From Toxorhynchites rutilus septentrionalis (Eukaryota > Arthropoda > Insecta > Diptera > Culicidae), in contig NC_073744.1 in assembly GCF_029784135.1 (NCBI RefSeq), positions 15,232,929 to 15,296,928 of the forward strand: DNA of 64,000 nt, in the 5' to 3' direction. Each line of letters starts with the position of its first letter. Positions within the stretch are counted from its first letter, which is position 1. The position numbers and the translations under genes were made by a program. The notes below the pieces were generated by a model. That model worked only from the letters and a program-made list of their open reading frames with translations. It searched no databases and was not told the DNA's origin. Below are positions 21,783 through 33,199 of the stretch, piece by piece.

Positions 21783-24366
21783 AAAACCCGCGTCCGACTT
21801 CAATTCGTACCGCCCAATAGCAATGCTGTCTTGTATACGGAAATTGTTGGAGAAAATGATCTTGTTTCGCCTTGATCGATGGGTTGAAACGAATGGCCTA
21901 CTCTCAGATACACAATATGGGTTCCGCAGGGGCAAGGGGACGAATGATTGTCTTGCGTTGCTTTCTTCAGAAATTCAAATGGCTTACGCCGAAAAAAAAC
22001 AAATGGTTTCAGTATTCTTGGACATAAAGGGGGCCTTTGATTCTGTTTCAATAGAGGTTTTGTCAGACAAATTACACTCTCGGGGTCTGCCGCCTCTATT
22101 GAATAATATGTTATATAACTTGCTTTGTGAGAAACATTTGAACTTTTCTCACGGAGATTCGGCAGTAAGTCGGTTCTCTTACATGGGCCTCCCCCAGGGC
22201 TCATGTTTAAGCCCCCTTTTGTACAACTTCTATGTAAGCGACATCGACAATTGCCTTACACAAAATTGCAGCCTAAGACAACTTGCAGATGATGGAGTGG
22301 TGTCTGTCGTAGGATCTAACGAATCCGACCTGCAAGGACCCTTACAAGATACTTTGAACAATTTTTCAACCTGGGCCATTGGGCTAGGGATCGAATTCTC
22401 CACGGAGAAAACAGAGATGGTGGTTTTTTCTAGGAAGCAAAGACCAGCAAAACCAAAGCTTCAACTTTTGGGTAAACCGATCACTCATGCTATGTCATTT
22501 AAGTATCTTGGGGTCTGGTTCGACTCCAAATGTACTTGGGGGGCCCATATTAGGTATCTGAGTAAAAAATGCCAACAAAGAATAAACTTTCTCCGTACAA
22601 TTACCGGCACCTGGTGGGGAGCCCATCCCGAAGATCTTATAATGTTGTATCGAACAACTATTCTCTCAGTGATGGAGTATGGCAGTTTCTGTTTTCAATC
22701 AGCTGCCAAAACACACCTCATTAAACTCGAGCGAATTCAGTATCTTTGTCTCCGTATCGCGTTGGGATGTATGCCCTCAACGCATACCATGAGTCTCGAG
22801 GTTTTGGCAGGCCTACTCCCACTAAAAGATCGCTTCAATTTATTATCTCTTCGGTTCTTCATCCGGTGTAAGGTTATGAACCCATTGGTGATCGGAAATT
22901 TTGAGCAGCTGATCGGGCTAAATTTTCACTCCGGATTCATGAGTTCATATCATGAATTCATCTCCATGCAGGTTGATCCTTCTTCGTATATTCCCAACCG
23001 TGTTTGTTTCCCTGACTACATCAATTCCTCTGTGCATTTTGATCTGTCCATGAAGCAAGATATCCATGGATATTCAGATTACCAACGATCGAGGATCGCT
23101 CCAACGATCTTCGATGAAAAGTATGGGGGTATCAATTGTGATAATATGTACTTTACTGATGGGTCCACTATAAACGAGTCCACAGGATTTGGAGTGTTCA
23201 ACGAATTTTTTAGCACCTCACACAGTCTTCAGAATCCTTGCTCAGTGTATATTGCTGAATTGGCAGCAATTCATTGGGCGCTGGACAGCGTCGCCTCACG
23301 ACCTGTTGAACACTATTACATTGTAACGGATAGTCTTAGCTCTGTCGAAGCTATCCGTTCAGTGAGGCCGGAAAAGCACTCGCCGTACTTCCTTGAGAGA
23401 ATACGAGAAATTTTGAGTGCTTTATCCAGACGCTGCTATGTCATTACCTTTGTCTGGATCCCTTCACATTGCTCAATTCCGGGTAATGAGAGGGCTGACT
23501 CATTAGCAAAGGTAGGTGCAATTGAAGGCGAAAATTATCAGCGTCAAATCGCCTTCAATGAATTTTATTCTTTAGTTCGTAAAAATACCACCGTTAACTG
23601 GCAACGCAAATGGAACGAAGATGAATTGGGCCGGTGGTTTCACTCAATTTCCCCTAAGGTTAGCCTCAAACCGTAGTTCAAAAGTCTGGAGTCGGGACTT
23701 TATTCGCACCTTCTCCCGACTCATGTCCAATCACTGTTCGTTAGATGCGCTACTCTTTCGTTTCAATCTTGCCAGTAGCAATCTCTGTGTTTGTGGCCAA
23801 GGTTACCACGACATCGAGCACGTTGTTTGGTCGTGCGAGGTGTATCTTGTTGCCAGATCGAATTTAGAAAACTCCCTTCGGACCCGAGGTAGACAGCCCA
23901 ATGTACCGGTGAGAGATGTGTTGGCTCGGTTAGACCTCGATTACATGTCCCTAATATATGTTTTCCTTAAAACTATCGATCTTCGTGTGTGATTGTCCGT
24001 ACACCCTTATCCTCTCCTTTTTTTTTCCTTCGCGAGCGACTGTTTCCCTTCTGACTAACTATAGAATAAGCTGAAATGTATATACATAATAGATATAATA
24101 ATAGATTTAAGAATTGAGTATGATGAGCGTGAGTGTGAATGCGAGTGTGAACATTGTACAATATCCTTATATCCCCTCCTTTTTCAAAAGAAACTATGTC
24201 ACCCTTCTAATCTCGAGTCGACCGCGAGTAATCGGTTTCCTACTTTATTAACCCTAGATTTAAGGAAACATGTTGATATATACTAATAAAAGTATAGCTA
24301 AGAGTTCGGCTCCTTTAAACCTATGTAACTGAGCCTGTAAAAATAAATTACTTAAATAAAAAAAAA
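21783..24366 (+). mobile_element. 5'-truncated LINE with RT, RNase H and zinc knuckle
   Basis: Bounded by direct repeats ACAACCCGATAT at 21771-21782 and 24367-24378, the second directly after an A-rich tail. The long ORF 21823-23676 carries RT motifs: GFRRGKGTNDCLALL, VSVFLDIKGAFDSVS, YMGLPQGSCLSPLLYNFYVS and a modified active site, QLADDGVVSVVG, with L before ADD. RNase H follows: YFTDGSTINEST, YIAELAAIHWALDS, YIVTDSLSSVEAI and WIPSHCSIPGNERADSLAK. A frameshift near 23660 moves the rest, with the knuckle CVCGQGYHDIEHVVWSC, to another frame ending at 23992. The endonuclease and ORF1 are missing. RNase H points to an I/LOA-type clade. Confidence 0.9.
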
Positions 24367-25912
24367 ACAACCCGATATGACTTAAAATTCTGTAATCAAT
24401 TTGATAAATGTGGCCATGCTCATTTTTGCTCTTTTATAATTTGGAATATGCGACTATACTCATTTGGTCTCTTCATACGTATTATTTGGGAATTCTTGGA
24501 AATTGAAAAACTTCTGAGAAAATAAGAAAACAAAACAATATTCAATTTAACCATATCTGGCATCCCTGCTTTCCTCATTGGCTTTATTTACATTGGCGGT
24601 TTGTCTCACGAACGAGTGTTGTTGAGTTTAGCGCAAGTTCTTATTTGAAACATTCAAGATACTGTAGCTTGATCAAAAACTACCTTGATCAAAAAGTTCC
24701 CGGAATCACCATCGTGTGGCGCTCTCAGCCACCTGTTTTAATTTTTCTTTTTTTTTTTGTAGGTTAGCACATTTGTCATTGACATTCTATCAAATTGTAG
24801 TGTTATAGTTTTACATTTCTAAAAGTTACGCTGTATTGTGCGTGCGTCGATTTTGTACAATTTTCAAATGCACACAACCATCGTTATTAGTGAACATTTG
24901 GCTAAAAACAAAACGAATACCATACAGTAAATCGCATATCGAATATAATAAATGTTTCGAGGATTGGATCATGCGCTGGCATAAGTGCGTTGCAGTCGAT
25001 GGGGAGTAGGGTAACTTGGGGAGATTTGGACATACAGAGTGATTTGGACAACCCCTTTATCTCAAAAATTACGGCTCAGCTTGGATTTTTAATAATGTCA
25101 TCTCCTTCTATTGTTGAACCGTAGGCACCTAACGTAACAAAACTTTAGTTAAATTTAACAGGTGGAGGGAAATGGTATCATGAACACAGCAAGCACTTTG
25201 ATTGCCAGAAAATGTGAAAATGTGAAAATGTTTCCCGATCGTGTTGTAAAGTTCTGTTCGAGGAACAATTTGATGCAGCGAAAATGTAAGTTTGATAACA
25301 ATAAATGGAATTAATTGCATTTTAATTTTCGCATGTTGTATGGGGTGATATGGACGCGTTTCTGTGGAGTGAATTGGTCCTACAGGTTTGAAGCTTTTCT
25401 TTGGTCTAATTGATTCTAGATGCCGCTGAATTACAAAGAAAGGATGGACAGACAACGTTGGAAGAGGAAGGAGCTTGAAAGAAGAACGTAGGCCATCAAG
25501 GACGGATTTTTTTTGACCAAGCATCGAAAGAATTTCGAGAGAATTCGAAATGGTCTCAATGCAATTTTTCTGGTCTGGAATCTGGCCAAGACACCTGGTA
25601 TCGATCAGGTGAACACTTCTACTGATTGTAACATTATCCCAAAATACTTTACATAAACATACATATGTTTTGACGTAGGACTACGTCTTTCATTTCTATA
25701 CCGGATGTAAAATCAAAGTTTCGAAAACGAAAGCGTTACGCCGGAGACCGAGATTTTGAGCGTTAATAGCTCCTAAACAACTGAGCGAAATGGTATGATA
25801 AACACTTCATTTGAAAGATAAAATATCTACGCGTAATATACTTGTTACTTTTTGATCCAAAAATTTGTTTCAATAGTCTTAAAATTGCTTTCAAAACAGA
25901 CTTTTGGAATCA

Positions 25913-25927
25913 CCAATCGATATATAA
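25913..25927 (+). promoter_or_regulatory. CCAAT plus TATA promoter-like module
   Basis: CCAAT at 25913-25917 is followed at once by TATATAA at 25921-25927 and the G+C-rich GCGAGCGCCGCTCGG. About 70 bp later the 110-bp repeats start. The arrangement resembles a Pol II core promoter reading into the repeats; transcription is inference. Confidence 0.4.
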
Positions 25928-26000
25928 GCGAGCGCCGCTCGGAAATCCACTTAGTTATAATTGAACAGCAAGTGAGGTACCATCGCAAGAATGATGGATG

Positions 26001-26550
26001 TTTCCCTAACACAGACTTCAAAACCATGGAGCCTGGGGAAATCGGCATTACAAAATAGATACAAGCAGCGGGTACTTTTGTACTTGTTTGCGCTTTTGCA
26101 AGTCGGAATATTTCCCTAACACAGATTTCAAAACCATGGAGTCTGGGGAAATTGGCAGTGCTAAATAGATGCAAGCAGCGAGTACATTTGTACTCGTTTG
26201 CGCTTTTGCAAATCGGAATGTTCTCCTAACACAGACTTCAAAACCATGAAGCCTGGGGAAATCGGCGTGGCAAAATAGATACAAGCAGCGGGTACTTTTT
26301 TACTACTTTGTGTTTCTGCAAATCGGGATGTTTCCCTAACACAGACTTCTAAACCATAGAGCCTGGGGAAATTGGCATTGCAAATAAGATGCAAGCTGCG
26401 AGTACTTTTGTACTCGCTTGCGTTTTTCCAAACCGGAATGTGTTTTCCCAACACAGATTCCGGAACCAATAAGTTGGGAAAATCGACATTCCAGATCTCG
26501 GCAATGGTTTTTATACCCCCATGCATTTTTACACTCCGGAATGAGTTTTG
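26001..26550. repeat. Five tandem units of 110 bp
   Basis: Units start with (T)TTCCCTAACACAGACTTC at 26001, 26111, 26221, 26331 and (diverged) about 26441, giving a period of 110 bp. Each continues AAAACCATGGAGCCTGGGGA then AAATCGGC, AAATAGAT.CAAGCAGCG and GCGCTTTTGCAAATCGG. Because 110 is not a multiple of three, the overlapping minus-strand ORFs are by-products. Related units occur inverted at 62030-62190. Confidence 0.9.
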
Positions 26551-27169
26551 CTAACACGGTCTACAAAAGCGGGTACAAATGCAACGCCAAAGCTCGGTCA
26601 TTCAAGACTGCATGCCCCTTTATGTCGCCAGCTCACTGAACTTCTACGCATACCGTTTGATAATTAGGCAAAATGTTAATAACTATTTGCTGCGATAACC
26701 ACTACCATAATGCATGAATTGACCTAAATTGGAATTTGTTTGCAGTTGAATTCGTGAATTGTTTCATTCATTCACTAGTTTAATCAATAATTTAATCAAC
26801 AGCTTTGCGCAGCGGCGTTATTGTACCCAATGAGAAACATTCGAATTGCGATTATTGCTAATTGAAAAAAACACAAATGATTACTAAGCCAACGGCAGTC
26901 CTACGTCAACCTTGCGGTTATATCATAGGTATAATCCATCCATAGTTTTTTTCGATGAAACACACACTGAATCAAATCACCCAAATGAATCAATCAAATG
27001 ACATTTTTTATTTAGACCGTATTGGTTTGGAAATATTAGGCGATTTGCTTAGGGGTTCCAAATTTCCCCCATTTCCCCTACTTTGAATGATACAATATCG
27101 ATATTGATGCATAATCTTGTATTTTTCTTTTCTTGAATAAATTCCTGGAACTTTTTGATCACGGTGGTA

Positions 27170-29168
27170 TTTTAAGTAGAAAGTATTATTGTTGTACTAA
27201 TGATTATTAATTACACTTGATATTTACTGAACTTCATGTCTATTTATTGATGAGAAAATGATGTCAAGTTTACTCACTTAACTAACCGCAAAGCTTTTGG
27301 ATTGGTAAGTTTTTGTACGAAAAAAAATAAGATAAATTTTTTAAATAAATTCAACTATATGCGTCGATGGTATACCTTCATTCGGGGAAAGGAGGTTTCT
27401 AATCGAAAATAGTTTGAGAATCACTGCTTTAAAGTGTTGCTGGGAAGTTTTCAGTAATTTCAAGTGTTATCACTTATCAAATCAGAAAATTTGCAGCCAT
27501 TCCATGCCAAACCGATAAATTGGTTCTCAGATTTTCGTGAAAAGTGGTAGTTTTGAGAACAAACGCTTCTATATCCCGTATTTTTCGTTCTATATCTCGC
27601 ATAAAAAATAAAAAAAAGTTTAATGAAAAATTGTTTCATGAGGATGACCATTTCCATTTTATGGTTGTTCGAAAAATCAACCTTTTTCTCTTTTTTCCAA
27701 AAGTTCACAACTTTTGAACTACTGAGCTACTGGACCGATCATAACTCAATAAATAAAAATACGAATCTAATATTTTGCGATAAGGAACAAAACCACCACT
27801 TTCCACGAAAATCTGAGAACCACTATATTGTTTTGGCATGGAATGGCTGATATATGAAAACATGGGTGTGTGTAAAATAATTTTCCGAAACTTTACCTCA
27901 TTTGGAATCCTGACATATCGCGTGGTTCGGCATCCCTGTTGTTCGTGCTTTGCCAAAGAAAGTGAGAGGGGATAGTCAGTTGACTGTTTATACTCTAAGC
28001 TGTCAACTGACTAAGTCTTAGAGCAAAAAAAAACAAAAACAAAAAAGTGATAATCTACAATAGTGAGTAAGTAAATAAAAAGAGTGCATAAAAAGATTGA
28101 TAGGATATTAGAATAGGTGTGAGAAAAGCGAAGCAACAATTGTTAGAGAAACAGATTACTTCAGAGATGCGCAAACTAAAGTAGACACTTACGTATAAAC
28201 GCCACTGCAGTGCAATTTTAATTATCAATTTGAACTTATGCCGTCTCGTATGTTTCGAACTAACCGGGCAATCGATGGAAAACAGGCTTGCTTGCAAGAG
28301 GTCGCCGCTTCCCGACTCGGATTGCATCAATTTCAAAAAGATACCCCATAAAAAATGTGCACTACCTCGAAAAAACACCCTGTGCCAAATATCAGCTCAA
28401 TCGGACTTAATCTTTGACCGCTTTGCGCTACTCTCCCTTGAGTTTTTTGAAAATCGAAAAATCACCCAAGGCGGGAGAAAGGAAATCGGCGTTTTCGAAA
28501 ACAAATTTTGATGCCAAATGTCTTAAAACTGCATGAAATGTCGAGATCTAGTGTAATCTCGAAAAAAAAGTTTTTGTTAAAAATCGACACCCTGGGACTT
28601 TTGAAACTGCCTTTGGGCCTTTGGGCCTGATAAATTAATAGAGAATAATATGCCTCCCTAAATGGATATCGCTACCGAGGTCGACGCTGTAGATCTACAT
28701 ATTAAATATATAACATATTACATATTAGGTATAGAAAAGTTATTTTTCATTCATAATTTCTACATTGAAGGTGTGTTCCTTCCACATGAAAACATTTTAA
28801 AGCTTCTGAAAACTGTTTGCTTTTATTTGTTCATTCCACCCTTCAGCGCACAAAAAAGCATTTTTTTATGTCGAAGATGCAGAGATCGAAATTCTCGCTC
28901 GGCTGCGAGATATGTATTCAGTTAATCAATCTAGTTTTCGATGAATTGTTCAATGTTGAAATTTTCGTCTCTTTCTTTTCACCGAAAATTCTTTTCAGAG
29001 AGAATGAGATGCGAGAATTCTTGAAGTTTAACGAGAATGCTTTTTCATCTCTCATTTAATACTGAAAATATGGAGCGAAAAATCAAAGCTAACTAACTAA
29101 CCAACGATAACCTGTATAGACGGCATCTAAACGACCTGCATTTGGACAGCGTCTAAATTGTACAAATA
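27170..29168. repeat. Dispersed-repeat patchwork, no gene
   Basis: 27490-27600 matches the 15090 repeat on the plus strand and 27800-27850 matches it inverted, so the two pieces face each other. 28360-28620 matches parts of 33200-33960 (CAAATGTCTTAAAA.TGCATGAAA, CGAGATCT.GTGT). 27974-28012 is an inverted repeat: AGTCAGTTGAC, 17-nt loop, GTCAACTGACT. No conserved coding region. Confidence 0.5.
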
Positions 29169-29318
29169 TTAACCCTTTCAATACGGCAGTGTGCTGCGCC
29201 GGAGTGCTACCGCTGAACGGAGCACTGCGCCGAAGAGTATTCATATCGCGCTGGTGTGATCAATGTACAATATCACCCTGATGTCGCCTATAGACGACGC
29301 TCATAGCGAAAGGGTTAA
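29169..29318. mobile_element. piggyBac-like MITE, 150 bp including TTAA
   Basis: TTAACCCTTTC at the left and GAAAGGGTTAA at the right are perfect 11-bp inverted copies. With TTAA as duplicated target the element ends are CCCTTTC, as in piggyBac-type elements. The interior is G+C-richer (ACGGCAGTGTGCTGCGCCGG) and non-coding. Confidence 0.65.
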
Positions 29319-29630
29319 CCCATCTCATGTTCACTTCACGATGAAATCCTATGTTACCGCATGTTTTCAGTTGTACTCGGCATCAAGAAGTCACTGAAAA
29401 CCATATCACTTTCTGGCCAATTATAACTCTCCGAGAAAGAAAAATCGGCATTGCGTTTCTCACGATAATCGAAGTGAGCGTATAACATTTTCTCGCCTCC
29501 CAACTATTATTACCCTGGGTGAATACGGATGTTTTTCTCTCATATCGGCGAGCATTTCGATCTCTGCGAAAATGTGTTAGGGCAGGATCGTTGATTTCTA
29601 ATCGGAACTTAGAAAAATTCAGTTGGCGCT

Positions 29631-29990
29631 TTGGATCGACTAATGGCTTGTAATAAATGTTATTTAACACTTCTGTTCACTTTGGCGGTACAATTGGGAT
29701 TGATTGGCTTTATTGAACCTAACTTATTATTTGCTAAGTCGAATTCAAATCAAATTGAATATGTTATTCAATCTATTATTTGGCTGCCTATTCATACTGA
29801 CAGTATTCTACTAATACACGAACCTGTTCAGTTGTATTATTTCAATGTGGTAGTACTAGATCCGACTGTAAAAATCCCTGTCGCTAAGCTTATTTATACT
29901 GACAACTGTCACAAGTGTGTGTGTGGTAGTTTGGGTGTGATAGCACACTTTGATACAGACGGCTTCCTCTTCTTCGAGGGAGTATGGTAG
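29631..29990 (+). CDS. Hypothetical 119-residue ORF with N-terminal hydrophobic segment
   Basis: Open from MDRLMACNKCYLTLLFTLAV to a TAG at 29988. Residues about 11-30 form a signal- or membrane-like hydrophobic run. The rest is rich in Ile/Leu/Val with a CHKCVCG cluster. There is no family match, no splice signals and no clear promoter. It is longer than most chance ORFs nearby but may still be chance in repeat DNA. Confidence 0.2.
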   Translation: MDRLMACNKCYLTLLFTLAVQLGLIGFIEPNLLFAKSNSNQIEYVIQSIIWLPIHTDSILLIHEPVQLYYFNVVVLDPTVKIPVAKLIYTDNCHKCVCGSLGVIAHFDTDGFLFFEGVW

Positions 29991-30110
29991 AGGCGTGCAA
30001 ATCAGCTCATCATGGTGAACAGCTCAGATCAGCTCAGCTCATCTAAAAGAGCTGTTTTTTTATGAACAGCTCTTCAGCTCAGTTGTCAGTCGACACATCT
30101 GGTGGCGACT
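29988..30110. repeat. AGCTC-rich stretch resembling a hAT-type end
   Basis: TAGAGGCGTGCAAATCAGCTC opens a stretch with six to eight AGCTC/GAGCTG words, some forming short palindromes (AAAAGAGCTG...AACAGCTCTT). hAT elements often have TAGAGG/CAGAGG ends and short subterminal repeats. No partner end was found. Confidence 0.35.
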
Positions 30111-30139
30111 TTCAATTTGAGTCCCAAACTCGATAGTGT

Positions 30140-30510
30140 AATCTCTATCAGATTAGAAGATACGAAGCCAGTTTTACAATGTTAAAATTTGAATGAAAAT
30201 TTTCACATCATGTTATAAAATTACTTGAAACACGTATCTTATTTAACCATTTGTCTATACATTTCAGACATTTTTACTGAGACGTTTCATTAGAATATAA
30301 AGTTGTTTTCAAAAACAATTTTCTTATGAGATTTTTTCAACCCCTACAAAAAAGTGTTTTTCATTTAAATAGAATACTAACTTGATACACAGAAGTTAAT
30401 TTTCATTCATAATTTTAATTTTAAAAACGTATTCATTCTGCCTGAAAGTCAGTTTTTATCTTTTGCGCCGCCTAAACTAGTAAACAAAGATCAATGCCGT
30501 CAACGCGAAC
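30140..30510 (+). repeat. Dispersed repeat, also at 63012-63390
   Basis: Shared in order and orientation with 63012-63390: TCTCTATCAGAT.AGAAG, TTTGAATGAAAATTT, ATTTAACCATTTGTC.AT.CATTTC, AATTTTCATTCATAATTT, ATTC..CC.GAA and AATGCCGTC.AC.CGAA. No ORF. Confidence 0.65.
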
Positions 30511-30749
30511 ATAACAGTTGAAAGACAAGGAACAAATGAAACACGAAGAGCAAAAAAAAAATAAAAGCAAAAGTATAAAATTTTCTCTTTGTTTACCTCC
30601 GTTGTTAACACCCTGTAACTCACAACTGAATGGAACAAACAAAAATAGCAAACGATTTTTTTTAGTGTGAAATGTTACCTTTACAACGAGCCTGTACCTG
30701 AAATTGTATGATCGATATTACGCGAGATATTGATCACTAAAGCCAGCTA

Positions 30750-30947
30750 TCGAGAAAATAATGGATAAGTTTTCCCCAACCTGATATATAGCACATCAAA
30801 ATTTTTTATAGAATTTCTGATTCGATTGGTATTCAAATCATCAGAATTCGTTTGCTGTGTAATAAGTTTTTAACGTTAACTATATTTCATAAAAACGTGG
30901 CCTGTTTTCTAATTTGGTACCCTTCCTAAAAGACGTAGTTCTACATC
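30750..30947 (-). repeat. Palindrome-ended repeat, inverted end
   Basis: Minus strand from 30947: GATGTAGAACTACGTC, TAGGAAGGGTACC, AAATTAGAAAACAGG, CACGTTTTTATGAAATA, TAGTTAACGTTAAAAACTT. This is the series seen at 20000-20200 in the opposite orientation. Confidence 0.75.
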
Positions 30948-30949
30948 AA

Positions 30950-33190
30950 AAAATGACTGAAAATGTATGTCAGTATATGGTTCGATGAACAGTTTAAAAA
31001 AAGTTCAAACGAACAAGAACAAAATATTTTCTCGTCGAGTTTTGTGTCAAAAATATTTGATCAGTACAGGTTGGTCATTTTTATCGGTCAAAAAGTGCCA
31101 AATATTTGACCTCCGGTCGAACGTTGTACTTTAACCCTTATAATACTTATCTGCAACTGCACAGCATATACAAGCATGAAGTTCATTCTGTTAGAAAATA
31201 GTGAGAAGCTATACAATTCTTTTCGACGGGTATTCGATTTTAACCATTAATTCTTTCAGCTTCTATTTCAGTGGAAAATAGACTTTTACTATCTAGGCAA
31301 TCAACAATAGATTCTTAATGTAAAGAAACATGATTTTTGAAACGATACCTAACCAATCAATTCGATTCATGTCACTTCCATTCAATCTATCAAGATTCTA
31401 TCTGGACCAGTCATGAAACTAATACTATAAATATCATTCGGGCAAAACACGGAGAAAGTCCAGTTTCCATCTGTCTATTACAATCTTGCGTTCTGAACGA
31501 GTTCACATGTAACTAAATCTGTCCCAGAAAACATATCCAACCAAATAAACAAGCTCCCAACTTACACATGAAACATCAAACAACCAAAGTTGGATACTTT
31601 TTCGCCCGAGAGTAGAGCAAATATTTGCGATGATCGCAACGCCAAAATAGCATGAAAACACGCGGTAAGCGGCAAACATTCTCTGGCCGTTGATTTGCGG
31701 ATTGCAGTGGAACCTGCCCTAGGAAGCACGTTTTCCCGTGGGGGATGTTTTCACTCGGCATATTTGCGGATATTTTTTATGGCTATGAAGTTTGGTGGTT
31801 CTGTGCTGAGTATTTTGTGTTTTTCCTCCTTATTTCTGTAATCACGTTAACCACTCTTGTTGTGAGTAATGTAATCACCCGGTCAAAAGTTATGTTTGCT
31901 CGGCCTTTTGCATCGTTGAAAAAATATTGATTTCCCCATTTTTCTGCTCAGTATAAGAACTCGTTTTATATTTGAACATCTATGCAAATGCAGTATTCCA
32001 TATATACCGAATCATTTTAAAATTACACGGATAAACTTTTTTTTTTCATTGAATGGGCGAATCTCATCCCTTCTCCCAGCTTATATTTTTACAATAAAAA
32101 CATTCAAAATTACAACACGACCGCCTTCTTTTTTTTTCGCCCTAAAATTGCCGGAAATTGCTTTGCACCGTTGAGTGCTGCAATGCTTTTTGGTGAGTCT
32201 TTTCGCCCATATCCCACTAATGGCACTTGAAAGCTGATGGGGGAAACGTGTTCCCGTAGAAAGCTGTAATACCGCAGATGATGTAAGCTGGCTGTATTGC
32301 AGATACATTTTTCCACTCGTAATTGCCCAGAAGAGAAGTTTTAAATCAGTGAAACATATTTTGTATATTTTTTCTCCAAAAATCAAAGCTCATATGAAAA
32401 GTGTAACGAACCCTTTTTCTACGTACCTTTTCCCCTCTATTCATCTTGATTCATCGTTATCCGCTCCGACAAGAGACTGCAATATTCAAATCGGCTCCTA
32501 TAAAACCTGAACTTTATTCACTCCCCGAACGAGATTCAAATCTAGCGATAGCTGATAAGAGCAGCGTTCGTAAACTGTGATGACTTACAACGGTAGACAA
32601 ATCTCGAGGGGTGAGATAGAAAAATCTATGCTCCTGCAGGGACTTTTGTGTTTCTTGCCTGTTGAAAGAGACACTGAAACATTCAACCCACATTCCCAGA
32701 TTTTTTCTATGCAGCGGCGATTATATGCCCACGCGCCTGTTCAACCTGCTTCTGATGGCAGTTTTAAAGAGTTGAGATTCTACACTCAGTGGGATGGAAA
32801 GAGCGTTCAGATATCTCTCTTGGATGTTACGATTTTTCTTATTGCTGTTAGATAATACTTATTTTGTCAACTGAAGTTTTACGTAACTTGTTTAGGCTGA
32901 GACTTGAATGGGAGAGGCATGTTCTATATTATATTAGTATAAAGCTGCGGAAGAGAACTCAAAAATCGAGCGAACCAGAGAACAGTTCAGAACTTTGTGG
33001 CACTGTATGTCGGTAAAATATTTGGCGACACGCAAAATTAGACCAAGAGCCCAAATATGCATGGTTGAGGTAAGCGCCAACATGACCGAAATCCACATTC
33101 TTACTCATTTATTCATACATGCGTTAAACGAAAAAATATGGTATGTTTGTACGAAAACATCAGAGAATTATTGAATAGCCCACCATTTGT
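30950..33190. other. No gene recognised
   Basis: Scattered ORFs (31745-31930, 32081-32386, 32577-32855) show no domain. The first encodes a hydrophobic stretch only. A TATA-like CCTATAAAACC at about 32499 has no coding sequence that I could link to it. Confidence 0.3.
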
Positions 33191-33199
33191 ACGCAATAA

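Larger units (their letters stand above)
25672..26907. mobile_element. Palindrome-ended segment with promoter-like module and 110-bp repeats
   Basis: The left end is GACGTAGGACTACGTC. The right end is the half copy AGTCCTACGTC followed by CTTGCGGTTATATC, similar to the right end at 8499-8520. Inside are a CCAAT/TATA module (25913-25927), five 110-bp units and a Gln-poor A+T-rich tail. No transposase is encoded, so it is either non-autonomous or not a classical transposon. Confidence 0.5.
25009..27078 (+). mobile_element. Pogo-like TA-flanked element inside the mariner
   Basis: Ends GGGTAACTTGGGGAGATTTGGA and, inverted from 27078, GGGGAAATGGGGGAAATTTGGA. TA on both sides (25007-25008, 27079-27080) marks a target duplication: without the insert the mariner reads DGE-Y-FE-stop. 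Near 25420 the plus strand has a worn pipsqueak-type DNA-binding start, MPLNYKERMDRQRWKRKELE, then AIKDGFFL, typical of pogo/Tigger transposases. The rest of the transposase is absent. It is itself split by a palindrome-ended segment. Confidence 0.7.
24683..27165 (+). mobile_element. Mariner deletion derivative hosting nested insertions
   Basis: The left end (TTGATCAAAAAGTTCCCGGAAT, 24685) is matched by the inverted right end (GTGATCAAAAAGTTCCAGGAAT, read back from about 27161). A broken C-terminus at 24890-25006 reads EYNKCFEDWI and RWHKCVAVDGE. The final codons YFE and the stop resume at 27081 after the nested pogo-like element. Most of the transposase (N-terminus and catalytic core) is deleted. 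The same C-terminal sequence is found at 45340-45400. Confidence 0.75.

Noticed and set aside
26001..26550. CRISPR-like array
   Set aside because: Units are 110 bp and repeated throughout, with no repeat/spacer alternation, and the genome is animal.
25845..26557. Overlapping minus-strand ORFs with repeated peptides over the 110-bp array
   Set aside because: The unit length is not a multiple of three and the frames change from unit to unit; better explained as non-coding tandem repeats.
31745..31930. 61-residue hydrophobic ORF, briefly considered a transporter exon
   Set aside because: No splice sites, no flanking exons and no family motif; hydrophobic chance ORFs are common in T-rich DNA.
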